From: JBGSKY01 sp041740995
GTDB lineage: Bacteria; Planctomycetota; Planctomycetia; Pirellulales; Pirellulaceae
DNA length: 35,749 nt
Reading direction: 5' to 3'
Assembly (NCBI GenBank): GCA_041740995.1
Contig: JBGSKY010000011.1
Coordinates: 1 to 35,749 of the forward strand
Made by a program: the position numbers and the translations under genes. The notes beneath the pieces were generated by a model. That model worked only from the letters and a program-made list of their open reading frames with translations, was not told where the DNA came from and did no database searches. This document shows positions 8,367-17,120 of the stretch, one piece after another (positions within the stretch are counted from its first letter, which is position 1; each line of letters opens with the position of its first letter).

Positions 8367-10199
8367 TTATTTTGGTTCAATATCATGCATTTTGAAATCA
8401 TCGAAGCGGAGAAAGTCCCCTTTGGCTCCGCCGTGGTCAATGATCCGGATGTAAACAGTTTTGCCGACGGATCCCGAGACATCCAGTGAAACACGTTTCA
8501 TTAGCGAGCTATCAAGTCCAGACTGTTTGGCGATAATTTCACCGCTTGCGAAGTCAACCAATTGCATTTGAGTCAGGTCGGTTGAACTGCCAGCAATCAG
8601 AAACGAGATCCAAGGTTTGGAGAGAGTAAACGGTCGGCTGAACATTTCGCCTTCGCCGATTTCGCCAACGACTACATCGGTTGCAACGAGGTACTTGTTC
8701 GTTTGAGCGTTGGCAGAAGTAATTGGCTGCTTGTCTTTGATTTGTTCCCAAGCGACGGGTTGTTTAAAGAAAGCAGCGCCGGTGGCTTTCCAGTCTTGTA
8801 AACCACCTGCTTCAAAGTCGAGATTGAGCGGTCGCTCAGATTCGTCTGCAGGCGAAAAAGAAGGATCTTGAGTGCCGACGACCGTGATTCGATCGGCGAT
8901 CTTTTTAAAACCAGATTCGATGGAAGCTGTTCGATTCAGATGTCCGCTTGGGTCGTTGTCGTTGGTTTGCAAAAATACATTCACCCCCCGTTTGCTCGCT
9001 GAAAAAACATCTTGAAGACCGTCACCGTTTATATCGAAGGCGGTGATTTCGGTACCAACACCGCTATCATCGTCGATAATGTGCGGAACGAATCGCACGC
9101 TATGGTTTCCACCGCGAATTGTCTCGAACCAAACCAAATACGGAACTGCATTTTCGGCGACGTCATGGCCTTGATGTGCCCAAAAACGTTTTCCCGTTAA
9201 GATATCGGGAACCCCATCATTATTAAAATCAGCAATATCGATCGCGTGTAGTTGGCTGATAGCAAGTTGCGTCGGCGACGTCGTTGGGTCGTCAGTCATC
9301 ACCGTTTGGGATTGCCATGTCCATTGCTCGTTTTCTGAAACGTCGATTTTATTGTAGATTACCAATCCGTAGCCATGGGCTTGAAGTGACGTGATAACCT
9401 CGGTCTGATGGTCACCGTCTAAATCGACCGCAAATAGTTGTGCCGCAGTTTCTGCGAAAGCGAAAGGGTGGAAATCCCACAGCTTCGATTCCGTATCCAG
9501 CTCATCACTTCCGGTCGAATTTGTAGCCTTGCTGCCCGGATTCTTCCACCAACCGTTGGATGCCATCATGTCTGGCAAGCCGTCATCATTTACATCGCCC
9601 ACGCCAATGCCGTGAGTGAAACGCTGGTAACCGCCATTTTCACTGACTGGGACAAAAGTCCAAAGCTGCTTTGGGTCGCTTGGGATTTCGGCGTAACCAA
9701 ATTGTCCACCCTGGCAGCAAATGATTTCAGGTCTGCCGTCACCGGTAATATCTTTCAGCATCGGTGATTCGTTATCTGTTGATTCTAGAGCCGCAGTTTT
9801 TGACCAAGCGGAAACTTTTCGAACCTCTTTACCTGGATTCTCGAGATACCAAGTTTGCTTGCCTGGGAAGTCAAACACGATCACGTCTGGCAAACCGTCA
9901 GCGTTTATATCATGTGTGTAGTTCAGGAAATTGTCTGAATAGCCATTTATCGAAAACGGTTTCGGTTCATAAATGTTGGATTTGACTTCGAAATCTGGTC
10001 CGTAGTAAACGAACGGGCCAGCAACTAAATCGACGTGGCCATCTTGGTCGATATCACCGCAGCTACCGCCCTCGCTATAAAAATCCGTCGATAGATTTTT
10101 TCGCAGCCATTGTTCAGCCACCGCGCTTTCCCCAGTCAAGCAGGCAAGAACGGTTGTGATTCCAATTCCGAGAGCGAGAATTTTGAATAGGTTGAACAC
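8367..10199 (-). CDS. Exported FG-GAP/VCBS repeat protein
   Basis: The product is 610 residues with a GTG start at 10199 supported by GGAG six bases upstream. The hydrophobic N-terminus ends at AVA before EQ, a good signal peptidase site; Cys20 in VLACLTG makes a lipoprotein a weaker option. At least five calcium-loop FG-GAP repeats are visible: GDIDQDGHVDLVAG, HDINADGLPDVIVF, GDVNDDGLPDMMAS, ADFNNDGVPDILTG and FDINGDGLQDVFSA. They are expected to form a beta-propeller. The last 160 residues (from about 447, LNLDFEAGGLQDWKATG, to YIRIIDHGGAKGDFLRFDDF) look like a jelly-roll or galactose-binding-like domain. The protein is probably a secreted binding protein; the ligand is unknown. It may head the operon with hemQ. 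Confidence 0.8.
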   Translation of the reverse strand: MFNLFKILALGIGITTVLACLTGESAVAEQWLRKNLSTDFYSEGGSCGDIDQDGHVDLVAGPFVYYGPDFEVKSNIYEPKPFSINGYSDNFLNYTHDINADGLPDVIVFDFPGKQTWYLENPGKEVRKVSAWSKTAALESTDNESPMLKDITGDGRPEIICCQGGQFGYAEIPSDPKQLWTFVPVSENGGYQRFTHGIGVGDVNDDGLPDMMASNGWWKNPGSKATNSTGSDELDTESKLWDFHPFAFAETAAQLFAVDLDGDHQTEVITSLQAHGYGLVIYNKIDVSENEQWTWQSQTVMTDDPTTSPTQLAISQLHAIDIADFNNDGVPDILTGKRFWAHQGHDVAENAVPYLVWFETIRGGNHSVRFVPHIIDDDSGVGTEITAFDINGDGLQDVFSASKRGVNVFLQTNDNDPSGHLNRTASIESGFKKIADRITVVGTQDPSFSPADESERPLNLDFEAGGLQDWKATGAAFFKQPVAWEQIKDKQPITSANAQTNKYLVATDVVVGEIGEGEMFSRPFTLSKPWISFLIAGSSTDLTQMQLVDFASGEIIAKQSGLDSSLMKRVSLDVSGSVGKTVYIRIIDHGGAKGDFLRFDDFKMHDIEPK

Positions 10200-10516
10200 G
10201 CGTTGCTCCAGTGGTTTGATTCGCAGGACAGATGGAAGTGCCGTTCCCTCATCTTACACCAGCGTTGCGCTTCTGAGAATCAAACCGGCAATAGTCACAG
10301 GGATCGTCGCTGCTTCAATCAAGTTGCATCATGAGTTCCCGAGCGTTCCTTCCGGCTCGTGCGGCACAACCGAGCCTAACGGGCAGCGGCTAATGTATGC
10401 CGCTCAAAAAACGGAGTTGCCTTGTCGATGCTTGCTGCGTCCTTTGTATTAGTTGATGCTTGGGCTACAATTCGAAAACAGATAGACAGCCACTTTCCTG
10501 ATTCAGTAGACTAAAT
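10200..10516. other. Divergent intergenic region
   Basis: This region separates the minus-strand FG-GAP gene from the plus-strand DinB-like gene, so promoters for both should lie here. I cannot define a convincing -35/-10 pair. AGCGGC-TAATGTAT-GCCGCT at 10385-10404 is a six-base hairpin without a T run. No protein-like frame is present. Confidence 0.4.
10206..10209 (-). promoter_or_regulatory. Ribosome binding site for the FG-GAP gene
   Basis: On the minus strand GGAG stands six bases before the GTG at 10199. There is no usable ATG near the signal peptide, so this site decides the unusual GTG start. Confidence 0.6.
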
Positions 10517-11035
10517 ATGCACTTCGGACAAACGATTTCTTTTTCTTGCAAGCGTGCGTTGACTTACGCTGAAAGTCTGCTTGTGGGGGTCCAGGCCGAT
10601 CAATTTGGGCGTTTCGCAGCGCCTGGCGGACAAGTGATTCAATCAAATCATCCGTCTTTTATATTGGGCCATCTTAGCATTTACGGACCACAGATTTGCA
10701 AAGACCTTGGTAAACCGGCAAACTCCCTGGAGCTAAGCGACGACTACAAATCGGTTTACTCGCACACAGCGAAATGCATTGACGATCCAAACGGAGATGT
10801 TTATCCCGCAATGGGATTGGTCGTCGAGAAATTTTTTGAATCGTATCGCTTGGCAATCGAGTGCCTCAACGCCGCAGATAATTCCGCGTTCGACGTTCCC
10901 AATAGCAACCCGAATTCCGTTGCTCGTTTCCCTACGATCGCCGCGATGCACGCCTTTTACGTTGGCGGTCACATGATGTTGCATCTTGGACAACTAAGCG
11001 CGTGGCGACGTGCGACGGGTATGCCAGCCGCCTAG
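10517..11035 (+). CDS. DinB/YfiT-like protein (putative metal-dependent thiol transferase fold)
   Basis: The product is 172 residues and has the shape of a DinB-like four-helix bundle. Histidines that could form the metal site are His45 and His52 in NHPSFILGHL and His152 and His156 in GGHMMLHLGQLSAWRRA, near the C-terminus as in DUF1569/DinB proteins. The family includes bacillithiol- and mycothiol-dependent transferases and many stress proteins with no known substrate. No thiol-synthesis gene is in the window, so the function stays open. It precedes the ABC-2 permease gene on the same strand, 74 bases away, with no evident functional connection. Confidence 0.7.
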   Translation: MHFGQTISFSCKRALTYAESLLVGVQADQFGRFAAPGGQVIQSNHPSFILGHLSIYGPQICKDLGKPANSLELSDDYKSVYSHTAKCIDDPNGDVYPAMGLVVEKFFESYRLAIECLNAADNSAFDVPNSNPNSVARFPTIAAMHAFYVGGHMMLHLGQLSAWRRATGMPAA

Positions 11036-11109
11036 AGCCAAATGCTTCTCAGATGTTTTTCTGGATTTTCAGTTGAGGTCTTTGCGGTCTCCTACGCGGT
11101 TGAATCGAT

Positions 11110-11973
11110 ATGAAGAACGCTCAAATTCGTCCGTCGTATTCCAAAGTTTGGTTGCAGTTTGCCACCAATTCACTTGTCCGCGAATTAAGCTTTCGGACCA
11201 ATTTCGTTCTCGACATCATTTCGAGCATGGGATGGACCGCGATGAACATAGGGTTTTATCTGATTGTTTTTCATCACGCCAAATCGATCGGCAGCGCTAG
11301 CGGTTGGGGGCAGAATGAATTCTTCGTCTTTCTTGGAACGACTTGGGTCATCAATTCGGTCGTTCAAACATTCTTCATGCCCAATGCCGAAGAGTTCAGT
11401 GAACTGATTCGCACTGGCGGATTGGACTTTGCGATGCTCAAGCCGATCGATACTCAATTTCTCGTCTCATTTCGCAAGATCAATTGGTCCGCCCTTTCGA
11501 ACTTGTTTGTTGGGCTAGCGATCGGTGGCTATGGATTGGTCAATCTAGTTGGGCGGCAGGACCCTGAGTGGCAACTTCAATGGTATTCGATTCCTCTGTT
11601 TTTAATTTGCTTGGTTTGTGGCATTTGTATCTTGTATTCGCTGATGATCTCTTTGGCGGCGACCAGTATTTGGTTGGGACGAAATCAGAGCCTGTATGAT
11701 TTCTGGTTTTACATTACAAATTTCTCGCGTTATCCGATGGAGATTTACGAACGCGGATGGGGACTGCCCCTGTATTATGTATTCACTTTTGTCGTTCCTG
11801 TTCTTGTCGTTGTAAATGTTCCTGCCAAACTTCTTGCTCAACCGATTGTCCCGGCCTCGACTTGGGATTGGATGTTGATTGCATTTACCATCGTTGCTGC
11901 GATATTGAGTTATGCCAGCAGTCGATGGATATTCACTAAGTCGCTGCTTAGCTATCGTAGCGCATCAAGCTAA
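11110..11973 (+). CDS. ABC-2 family transporter permease
   Basis: The product is 287 residues with about six membrane segments. The N-terminal half contains the family features ELSFRTNFVLDIISSMGW, FFVFLGTTWVINSVVQTFF and the FAMLKPIDTQFLVSFRKI stretch. These features are typical of the DUF990-type ABC-2 permeases, where LLKPxxxxF is a hallmark. Such permeases normally pair with a second permease and an ATPase in one operon. Here neither lies next to the gene; the nearest ATPase is the unrelated exporter at 12960, which carries its own membrane domain. The permease is therefore an apparent orphan and its substrate is unknown. The ATG at 11110 has no strong ribosome binding site. Confidence 0.75.
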   Translation: MKNAQIRPSYSKVWLQFATNSLVRELSFRTNFVLDIISSMGWTAMNIGFYLIVFHHAKSIGSASGWGQNEFFVFLGTTWVINSVVQTFFMPNAEEFSELIRTGGLDFAMLKPIDTQFLVSFRKINWSALSNLFVGLAIGGYGLVNLVGRQDPEWQLQWYSIPLFLICLVCGICILYSLMISLAATSIWLGRNQSLYDFWFYITNFSRYPMEIYERGWGLPLYYVFTFVVPVLVVVNVPAKLLAQPIVPASTWDWMLIAFTIVAAILSYASSRWIFTKSLLSYRSASS

Positions 11974-12019
11974 CTGATCGTCGATTCCAAGGCTAAAAAA
12001 TATCGCAGCAAGAAGCTAC

Positions 12020-12751
12020 ATGAACGTTGCTGATGAAAAAAAATCGAATGCAATTCGTGTTCGTTGGCTTTTTATTGTGGCTGGTCTACTTCTTCCGACG
12101 TTTGTCACTTGGGGCTATTTCGTTGCAATGGCGGATTGGCCCGCTTGGAGTCAAAAGACGGTTTATTTGCTTGGCAAGTCCTTGCAGTTCGCTCTGCCAG
12201 TTTTAGCATTATGGACCCTGTCACCGTGGAGTGGAATTGAGTCCAAAGGCAAGCCTAAGATGCTGTGGCTTGGCTTAATTTCGGGTCTTGTCATTGGAGT
12301 CGCGATTTACGTTCTTAATCGCTGTTTTCTGTCGCCGCTTGGAATCATGGAGGGGCCCGCTCTGCAGATGCGAGCAAAAGTTTCTGATATGCAGATTGAT
12401 TCCACAGCGAGCTTTGTTGCAATTGCCGTTGGATACTCGTTGGTGCATAGCCTGCTAGAAGAATACTACTGGCGATGGTTTGTTTTCGGCAATCTTTCAA
12501 AAGTTGTAAATTTCAAGACGGCCCTGATTGTTTCATCGTTCGGATTTATGCTGCATCACATTCTGGTGCTCGCGACCTATTTTGGTTGGACAAGCATTTG
12601 GACCTATTTAGGATCGCTCGGCGTCGCGACTGGCGGCATGATTTGGGCGTGGCTTTACCAGCGTTCCGGATCATTGGCGGCGAGCTGGATCAGCCACGGA
12701 GTCGTCGACGCGGCGATTTTTTGGGTAGGGTTTGAATTGGTTTTTCGCTAA
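12020..12751 (+). CDS. CPBP family intramembrane metalloprotease (CAAX protease / bacteriocin-processing type)
   Basis: The product is 243 residues, with an ATG preceded by AAGAAG at suitable spacing. Several hydrophobic helices surround the Abi/CPBP motifs: motif 1 HSLLEEYYWRWFVFG with the Glu147-Glu148 pair and Arg152, motif 2 FMLHHILVL with His179-His180, and motif 3 SWISHGVVDAA with His226. These residues form the glutamate/histidine metal site of this membrane protease family. Bacterial members process peptides or act in self-immunity, but the substrate here cannot be read from sequence. It lies between two transporter genes on the same strand, 46 bases after the permease, so they may be cotranscribed. 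Confidence 0.82.
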   Translation: MNVADEKKSNAIRVRWLFIVAGLLLPTFVTWGYFVAMADWPAWSQKTVYLLGKSLQFALPVLALWTLSPWSGIESKGKPKMLWLGLISGLVIGVAIYVLNRCFLSPLGIMEGPALQMRAKVSDMQIDSTASFVAIAVGYSLVHSLLEEYYWRWFVFGNLSKVVNFKTALIVSSFGFMLHHILVLATYFGWTSIWTYLGSLGVATGGMIWAWLYQRSGSLAASWISHGVVDAAIFWVGFELVFR

Positions 12752-12959
12752 CCTCTGGCATTGAATAAGTTTCGCTTTTTGAATGGGCAACGGCTAGCAA
12801 ACTCGGCGGCCAAGTGATGAAAATGATGGAAGGTGGATGATGTCTCGCCTCAAAATTCGTTGTGCATGCTAGCTGAGCTGGTATAAAGCATTGGATAGAA
12901 TCGACGTGTTTTGTCGGCTCGCTCGTAGCCGTTTCCTTTCTGTTAATTGCAATTCCCTG

Positions 12960-14933
12960 ATGCCTAAGAGCTCTAGAAATCGTTTTCAAGAATATCTTCT
13001 GAGTGTGCGCGAAAGAAAAGGCAAACCCAGTGCGGTCGCATCTTGGAGCCATCACGGCGGATCAGAAACGTCAGTCGTCGTCCGTGAGTCGAGTAAGGAA
13101 TCTTCAAAAGACATCGTGGCTGGATCAGCCAGGTCATTTGGGCGATTGTTTTTCGAATTTCTTCGTTTGCTCGACGGTCATCGCGGCAGGATTCTGCTCG
13201 GGCTAATGGCATTAATTTGCTCAACCGTGTTAGGTCTGCTGCCACCTCTTGGCACCAAGCTTGCGATCGATTCCGTGTTGACTGATCCGCCTTTACCTCT
13301 GCCAAGCTATTTGCCAGTCGCACTCGCCCGTTCGACACCAATGCAAATACTGTGGGCAATCTCTGGGGCTGTGGTTTGTATCACCATCATCAAGACTATC
13401 GTTCAACTAACTGGTCGATGGCTGGCAACCCAAGCATTGAATCAGACAGCAGTAAGTATTCGACGACGACTTTTCGAGCATACACTCAATCTTCCACTGC
13501 ATCAGATTCACCGCATGAAGAGTGGTGGAATTACAAGCATTTTACGCGAAGATGCTGGCGGCGTCGCCGATTTAGTATTCAGCATGTTATTCAATCCTAC
13601 GCAGGCGATTGTGCAATTATTGGGCAGCTTCATCATTCTTGTTCTCGTCGATTGGCGATTGATGGCGTCGGCAATTCTGTTGTTACCGGCGGTCTATTTT
13701 TCGCATCAAACATGGATTCGATCGATTCGACCGCTTTACCGAGACGTGCGAAAGCAACGACAGATTGTTGATGCAAATACGACGGAGACCTATAGCGGAA
13801 TCCGCGTTGTTCGAACTTTCGCTAGGCAGCGCAGTGAAGCCAACCGTTTTGTAAAAGGGCAACACTTATTGGTTCGTCAGCAATTGATGGTTTGGTGGAA
13901 GACGCGCCTGATCGAAATCGTCTGGGAAGTTTTGATACCGCTGGCATCTACCATCTTACTTATTTACGGCGGTTGGCAGATTCTTCAATCGCGGTTGACG
14001 CTTGGCGAGCTGATGATGTTTTTGGTTTATCTGGCGATGCTACTGGGGCCGCTGGCTACGTTAGCAAGCACGGCTGTAAGCTTCCAAAACAACCTTGCTG
14101 GATTAGATCGCGTGCTTGATTTGTTGGAGTTGCCTCGCGAGATGCAAGACAATCCGAATGCGATTTCGCTGACAAAGCCGCAGGTGTCTGGAGCGATGAA
14201 GATAGAAAATCTTTCTTTTAAATATCCAGGTAACCCGAATTGGATACTTCGAGACATCAATCTTGACGTGCAAGCTGGTCAGATGATCGCGTTAGTTGGG
14301 CGCAGCGGCTCGGGGAAAACCACATTATGTAATTTAATCGCTCGGTTTTATGATGCAGTAGAAGGTTCGATTTCACTGGACGGCGTTCCGCTCTCAGAGA
14401 TCAAATTACACAACTATCGACAACTATTGGGCGTCGTCGAACAGGATGTGTTTTTGTTCGACGGGACGATTGCTGAAAACATATCATACGGTCGGCGAGA
14501 TGCGACCGAAGAGCAGGTTAAAGAAGCTGCAAGGGCCGCCGCTGCACACGATTTCATTCTTGAGACGGTCGATGGATATGACACCATCATCGGCGAAAGA
14601 GGTGTGAAGTTGTCCGGCGGACAGCGACAAAGAATCGCGATTGCGCGAGCGATCCTCGCCGATCCCAGAATTTTGATTCTCGACGAAGCGACTAGTAATT
14701 TGGACAGCGAAAGTGAACGACTCATTCAGCGGAGTTTATTCAACTTGTTGCGAGAGAGAACCTCGTTTGTGATCGCGCATCGATTGAGCACGATTGCTCA
14801 TGCCGACCAAATTCTCGTGATTGACAGCGGTCGAATAGTCGAACGTGGCACTCATGCAGAACTGCTCGAAGCGGACGGTTTTTACCGCCAAATGTTGCAA
14901 CTACAAACGCAAGCATCAACTGTTGGCGTTTGA
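12960..14933 (+). CDS. ABC exporter, fused permease and ATPase (MsbA-like)
   Basis: I choose the ATG at 12960 (MPKSSRNRFQEYLLSVRERKG), giving 657 residues; a TTG at 12891 in frame is less likely. A hydrophilic N-terminus of about 70 residues leads into a six-helix type-1 exporter domain (LGLMALICSTVLGLLPPLG, VQLTGRWLATQALNQTA, YSGIRVVRTFARQRSE). The nucleotide-binding domain has Walker A GRSGSGKTT (about 447), signature LSGGQRQR (551), Walker B ILILDEATSNLDSE (571) and the H-loop IAHRLSTIAHAD. All catalytic residues are present. It probably forms a homodimer moving a lipid or hydrophobic compound; the substrate is not determined. It converges with the sialidase gene. Confidence 0.85.
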   Translation: MPKSSRNRFQEYLLSVRERKGKPSAVASWSHHGGSETSVVVRESSKESSKDIVAGSARSFGRLFFEFLRLLDGHRGRILLGLMALICSTVLGLLPPLGTKLAIDSVLTDPPLPLPSYLPVALARSTPMQILWAISGAVVCITIIKTIVQLTGRWLATQALNQTAVSIRRRLFEHTLNLPLHQIHRMKSGGITSILREDAGGVADLVFSMLFNPTQAIVQLLGSFIILVLVDWRLMASAILLLPAVYFSHQTWIRSIRPLYRDVRKQRQIVDANTTETYSGIRVVRTFARQRSEANRFVKGQHLLVRQQLMVWWKTRLIEIVWEVLIPLASTILLIYGGWQILQSRLTLGELMMFLVYLAMLLGPLATLASTAVSFQNNLAGLDRVLDLLELPREMQDNPNAISLTKPQVSGAMKIENLSFKYPGNPNWILRDINLDVQAGQMIALVGRSGSGKTTLCNLIARFYDAVEGSISLDGVPLSEIKLHNYRQLLGVVEQDVFLFDGTIAENISYGRRDATEEQVKEAARAAAAHDFILETVDGYDTIIGERGVKLSGGQRQRIAIARAILADPRILILDEATSNLDSESERLIQRSLFNLLRERTSFVIAHRLSTIAHADQILVIDSGRIVERGTHAELLEADGFYRQMLQLQTQASTVGV

Positions 14934-15001
14934 GGCTTGTCTATAAACCCTCGAAGCCAATCAGCAACCTAACGATTGCTTCAATCATGTTCAATCTCGG
15001 G

Positions 15002-15068
15002 GTAGCCGATCTCACCAGAGATCCGATTACCCAACGAAAGTGCTCCGAAGTCTGGTGACTTCGGCTAC
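15002..15068. repeat. Pair of inverted GTAG-headed palindromes (REP/REPIN-like)
   Basis: The plus strand from 15002 reads GTAGCCGATCTCACCAGA and the minus strand from 15068 reads GTAGCCGAAGTCACCAGA, so the two copies differ at only two positions. Each copy folds by itself around an ACCA loop: GATCTC-ACCA-GAGATC (15008-15023), and on the minus strand GAAGTC-ACCA-GACTTC. The stem bases differ between copies but pairing is kept. A GTAG head followed by a palindrome, in inverted pairs, is the layout of REP/REPIN elements mobilised by RAYT transposases. It lies between two convergent genes and could also act in transcription termination. Confidence 0.65.
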
Positions 15069-15174
15069 GAGTTGCCCCTACCGTAGTCGCGGTTTTGAAT
15101 GGTTGGGTCAGACCTTTGAAAAGCGGCCAGACAAACTCGGACTTTTCATTCGTCGAAGCTTCTGACTGACTACT

Positions 15175-16380
15175 CTATTCGTCCAACCAATCCAAATTGA
15201 AGCGAGCTAAGGAAATCTTCTGATCGGCTTCGTAGAGGCAAAGAACTGTTTCATCGTTCAATATTGCTAAGTCCGAATAGGCACTTGGTCCGGTGTCCAA
15301 GGTTCGTAGTATTGGCCAAGTTCGTCCATCGTCGTGGCTGAGCTGGATTGATAGGTTGCGCCGCTTGCCTCGTCCCGCCGCGATTTCATTTCCAAATTCG
15401 TTGCGAGCAAGGCTGCGCGGCCCCGAGAAAATCAAACTGCCTGGTTGCTGTGGCATGGCGACAATACTTGCCATGCAAATTGGTTCCCAAAGCTGTTCGT
15501 GAAATTTTGGTTCGCTCCAGCCATCGGCACCATTAGGACTTATGGTCACCAGCTTACGACTCGGTTTCGAAACACTGCGAGTCACAAGCATCACCCGACC
15601 GTCGGATAATTCGGCAGCGGCCGTTTCGTTTGGATTCCCAAAGCCGTCAGAGTTGGGAATTGCTATTTCTCCCGCTTGCCAAGTCTCACCGTTGTTGTCG
15701 CTGTAAAGGGTCGCCGTCGCGGATGGATGGTGATCGCCCGGTGTGCCATAAGCCAGCCATATGGGCACAACCAAACGCCCAGTTTTTAGTTGAATTCCAT
15801 GTCCTGGACCAGTCGCGATCACGTTCCAATCGTAAGTTGTCTTGAAAGTTTGAAAGGCGTCTGTGATATCGACGGGTTTACTCCAAGTTACTCCTTCATC
15901 AAGGCTGCGAATTGAGAAGCAACGGGCGTAATTTACGCAATACAACAAATTGATCTGCCCTGTTTGCCGATTTACGATGGCGACAGGGTTATTGACGGTT
16001 TGCTCATGCTCGCCGCCGTTCGGTTTTTTCGGATTGCCTTCAAGCCGTTCTCCAAAGTGTGCGATCTGTCGTGGAGCTTCCCATTGACGGCCACCGTCGC
16101 TTGAGCGACGAAGATGAACTTGGATTTCCCCCCAATCAGATTTGTCATGCAGTCTCGCTTCACAATAAGCCAGCGCAGTGCCCTTCGGCGTTACAACAAT
16201 GCCTGGTATTCGGTAAAGCTCAACGTTGTTTAGACCGGCTGGAAAAAGATCGAGCCGAAAGATGAAAGGTTGTTCCGCAAATATCGATCTATCGAAGAAT
16301 GCAGGCAGACAAGCAACAAGTAGTAACGGGATTTTTCGCCAAAATGAAAATGGTGCCAATGGTTGCGAACTATTTTTCAA
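15175..16380 (-). CDS. Secreted sialidase (exo-alpha-sialidase, BNR/Asp-box repeats)
   Basis: I start at the TTG at 16380 because AGGAG stands seven bases upstream; a TTG at 16422 also lies in frame. This gives 401 residues with a signal peptide (FWRKIPLLLVACLPAFFDRSIFA before EQ). Sialidase marks are the arginine in ELYRIPGIV (Arg57), the acid-rich CEARLHDKSDWGEI, four Asp boxes (SSDGGRQW, SLDEGVTW, SDNNGETW, SHDDGRTW), the candidate glutamate in NPNETAAAEL, further arginines, and the nucleophile tyrosine in GPSAYSDLA (Tyr368). It probably removes terminal sialic acid or a related nonulosonate from glycans outside the cytoplasm. A relaxed specificity towards other sugars cannot be excluded. 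It appears monocistronic. Confidence 0.82.
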   Translation of the reverse strand: MKNSSQPLAPFSFWRKIPLLLVACLPAFFDRSIFAEQPFIFRLDLFPAGLNNVELYRIPGIVVTPKGTALAYCEARLHDKSDWGEIQVHLRRSSDGGRQWEAPRQIAHFGERLEGNPKKPNGGEHEQTVNNPVAIVNRQTGQINLLYCVNYARCFSIRSLDEGVTWSKPVDITDAFQTFKTTYDWNVIATGPGHGIQLKTGRLVVPIWLAYGTPGDHHPSATATLYSDNNGETWQAGEIAIPNSDGFGNPNETAAAELSDGRVMLVTRSVSKPSRKLVTISPNGADGWSEPKFHEQLWEPICMASIVAMPQQPGSLIFSGPRSLARNEFGNEIAAGRGKRRNLSIQLSHDDGRTWPILRTLDTGPSAYSDLAILNDETVLCLYEADQKISLARFNLDWLDE

Positions 16381-16387
16381 TGGATGG

Positions 16388-16392
16388 CTCCT
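16388..16392 (-). promoter_or_regulatory. Ribosome binding site that decides the sialidase TTG start
   Basis: AGGAG on the minus strand, seven bases before the TTG at 16380. No ATG exists anywhere near the signal peptide, so this site is the main ground for the chosen start. Confidence 0.6.
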
Positions 16393-16661
16393 CGGGTGTA
16401 AAGCGATGACTCTGCTCTGCAAACCGAGCGTATTATAAACGGTTTTACATCACCGGCATCAATCATCGATTAATGGAATTGCGAGGTTCCGTCCCAATCG
16501 GGCTTGGACGAAACTCACCTTGAAACCCGCGAAGCTGAGCTGAACGCTCTGCCGTCGTGCATCAAGATTGATATATGATTGTTCGTCGCATTTGAGTTCG
16601 TTAAAATATTCGCTAGCGTCAGAATTGTTGTCGGACCGCCCCTTAAACTAAGGCTCATAAA

Positions 16662-17120
16662 ATGCAGCGCGTCAGTTTTGTGTCTGCGATTGTCTTTGCT
16701 TTATTTGTGTCGACCTATTCCCCAAACGTCTTTGCGCAACGTCCACGTCCCCCAGTCGTCGCCGAGGGAGTAATCGCGGGAGCCATTTGGACTTTTGAAT
16801 TGAAACCACAAAATCCGGGTAAGCGAAAGTCAGTTGCCATTCGAGGACGATATCGAGTTGAAGATTTTAAAATCTATCAAGCGGAGGAGGCTGGTGGCGA
16901 AATGACCAAAGAGATTGGCAGCAGCAAGCCAGGTCCGAAGAAAGAATTTGCGATTGTCGAAGTCAAGTCGCTGCGTGGAAAAAACGCAAGTGGCGAATGG
17001 GTAGAAGGGATTAATGGTACTGCCAAATTGAAGTCACTCGCTTTTGGTGAATGCGAAGGCTTGTTCGTGGATAGCGAAGGTTTTCATTGGGACATGAAAT
17101 GCAAACGCGTTCGAGAGTGA
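16662..17120 (+). CDS. Small exported protein of unknown function
   Basis: The product is 152 residues, starting at an ATG eight bases after TAAGG. The first 25 residues (MQRVSFVSAIVFALFVSTYS to VFA before QR) form a clear signal peptide. The mature part is basic and mostly beta-like, with AGAIWTFELKPQNPGKRKSV, VAIRGRYRVEDFKIYQ and FGECEGLFVDSEGFHWDMK. I do not recognise the family; small exported proteins of this type, annotated as hypothetical, are frequent in Planctomycetota. Neighbours on either side (sialidase on the opposite strand, HAD phosphatase 582 bases downstream) give no hint of function. The signal peptide, ribosome binding site and codon pattern support a real gene. Confidence 0.65.
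   Translation: MQRVSFVSAIVFALFVSTYSPNVFAQRPRPPVVAEGVIAGAIWTFELKPQNPGKRKSVAIRGRYRVEDFKIYQAEEAGGEMTKEIGSSKPGPKKEFAIVEVKSLRGKNASGEWVEGINGTAKLKSLAFGECEGLFVDSEGFHWDMKCKRVRE

Noticed and set aside
10385..10404. Hairpin AGCGGC-TAATGTAT-GCCGCT as a terminator
   Set aside because: Six-base stem, no T run on either strand, and located between divergent genes where no terminator is expected.
15104..15113. A further copy of the GGGTCAGACC palindrome
   Set aside because: Only ten bases match (GGGTCAGACC) and neither the second arm nor the CCTATCC end is present; chance is likely.
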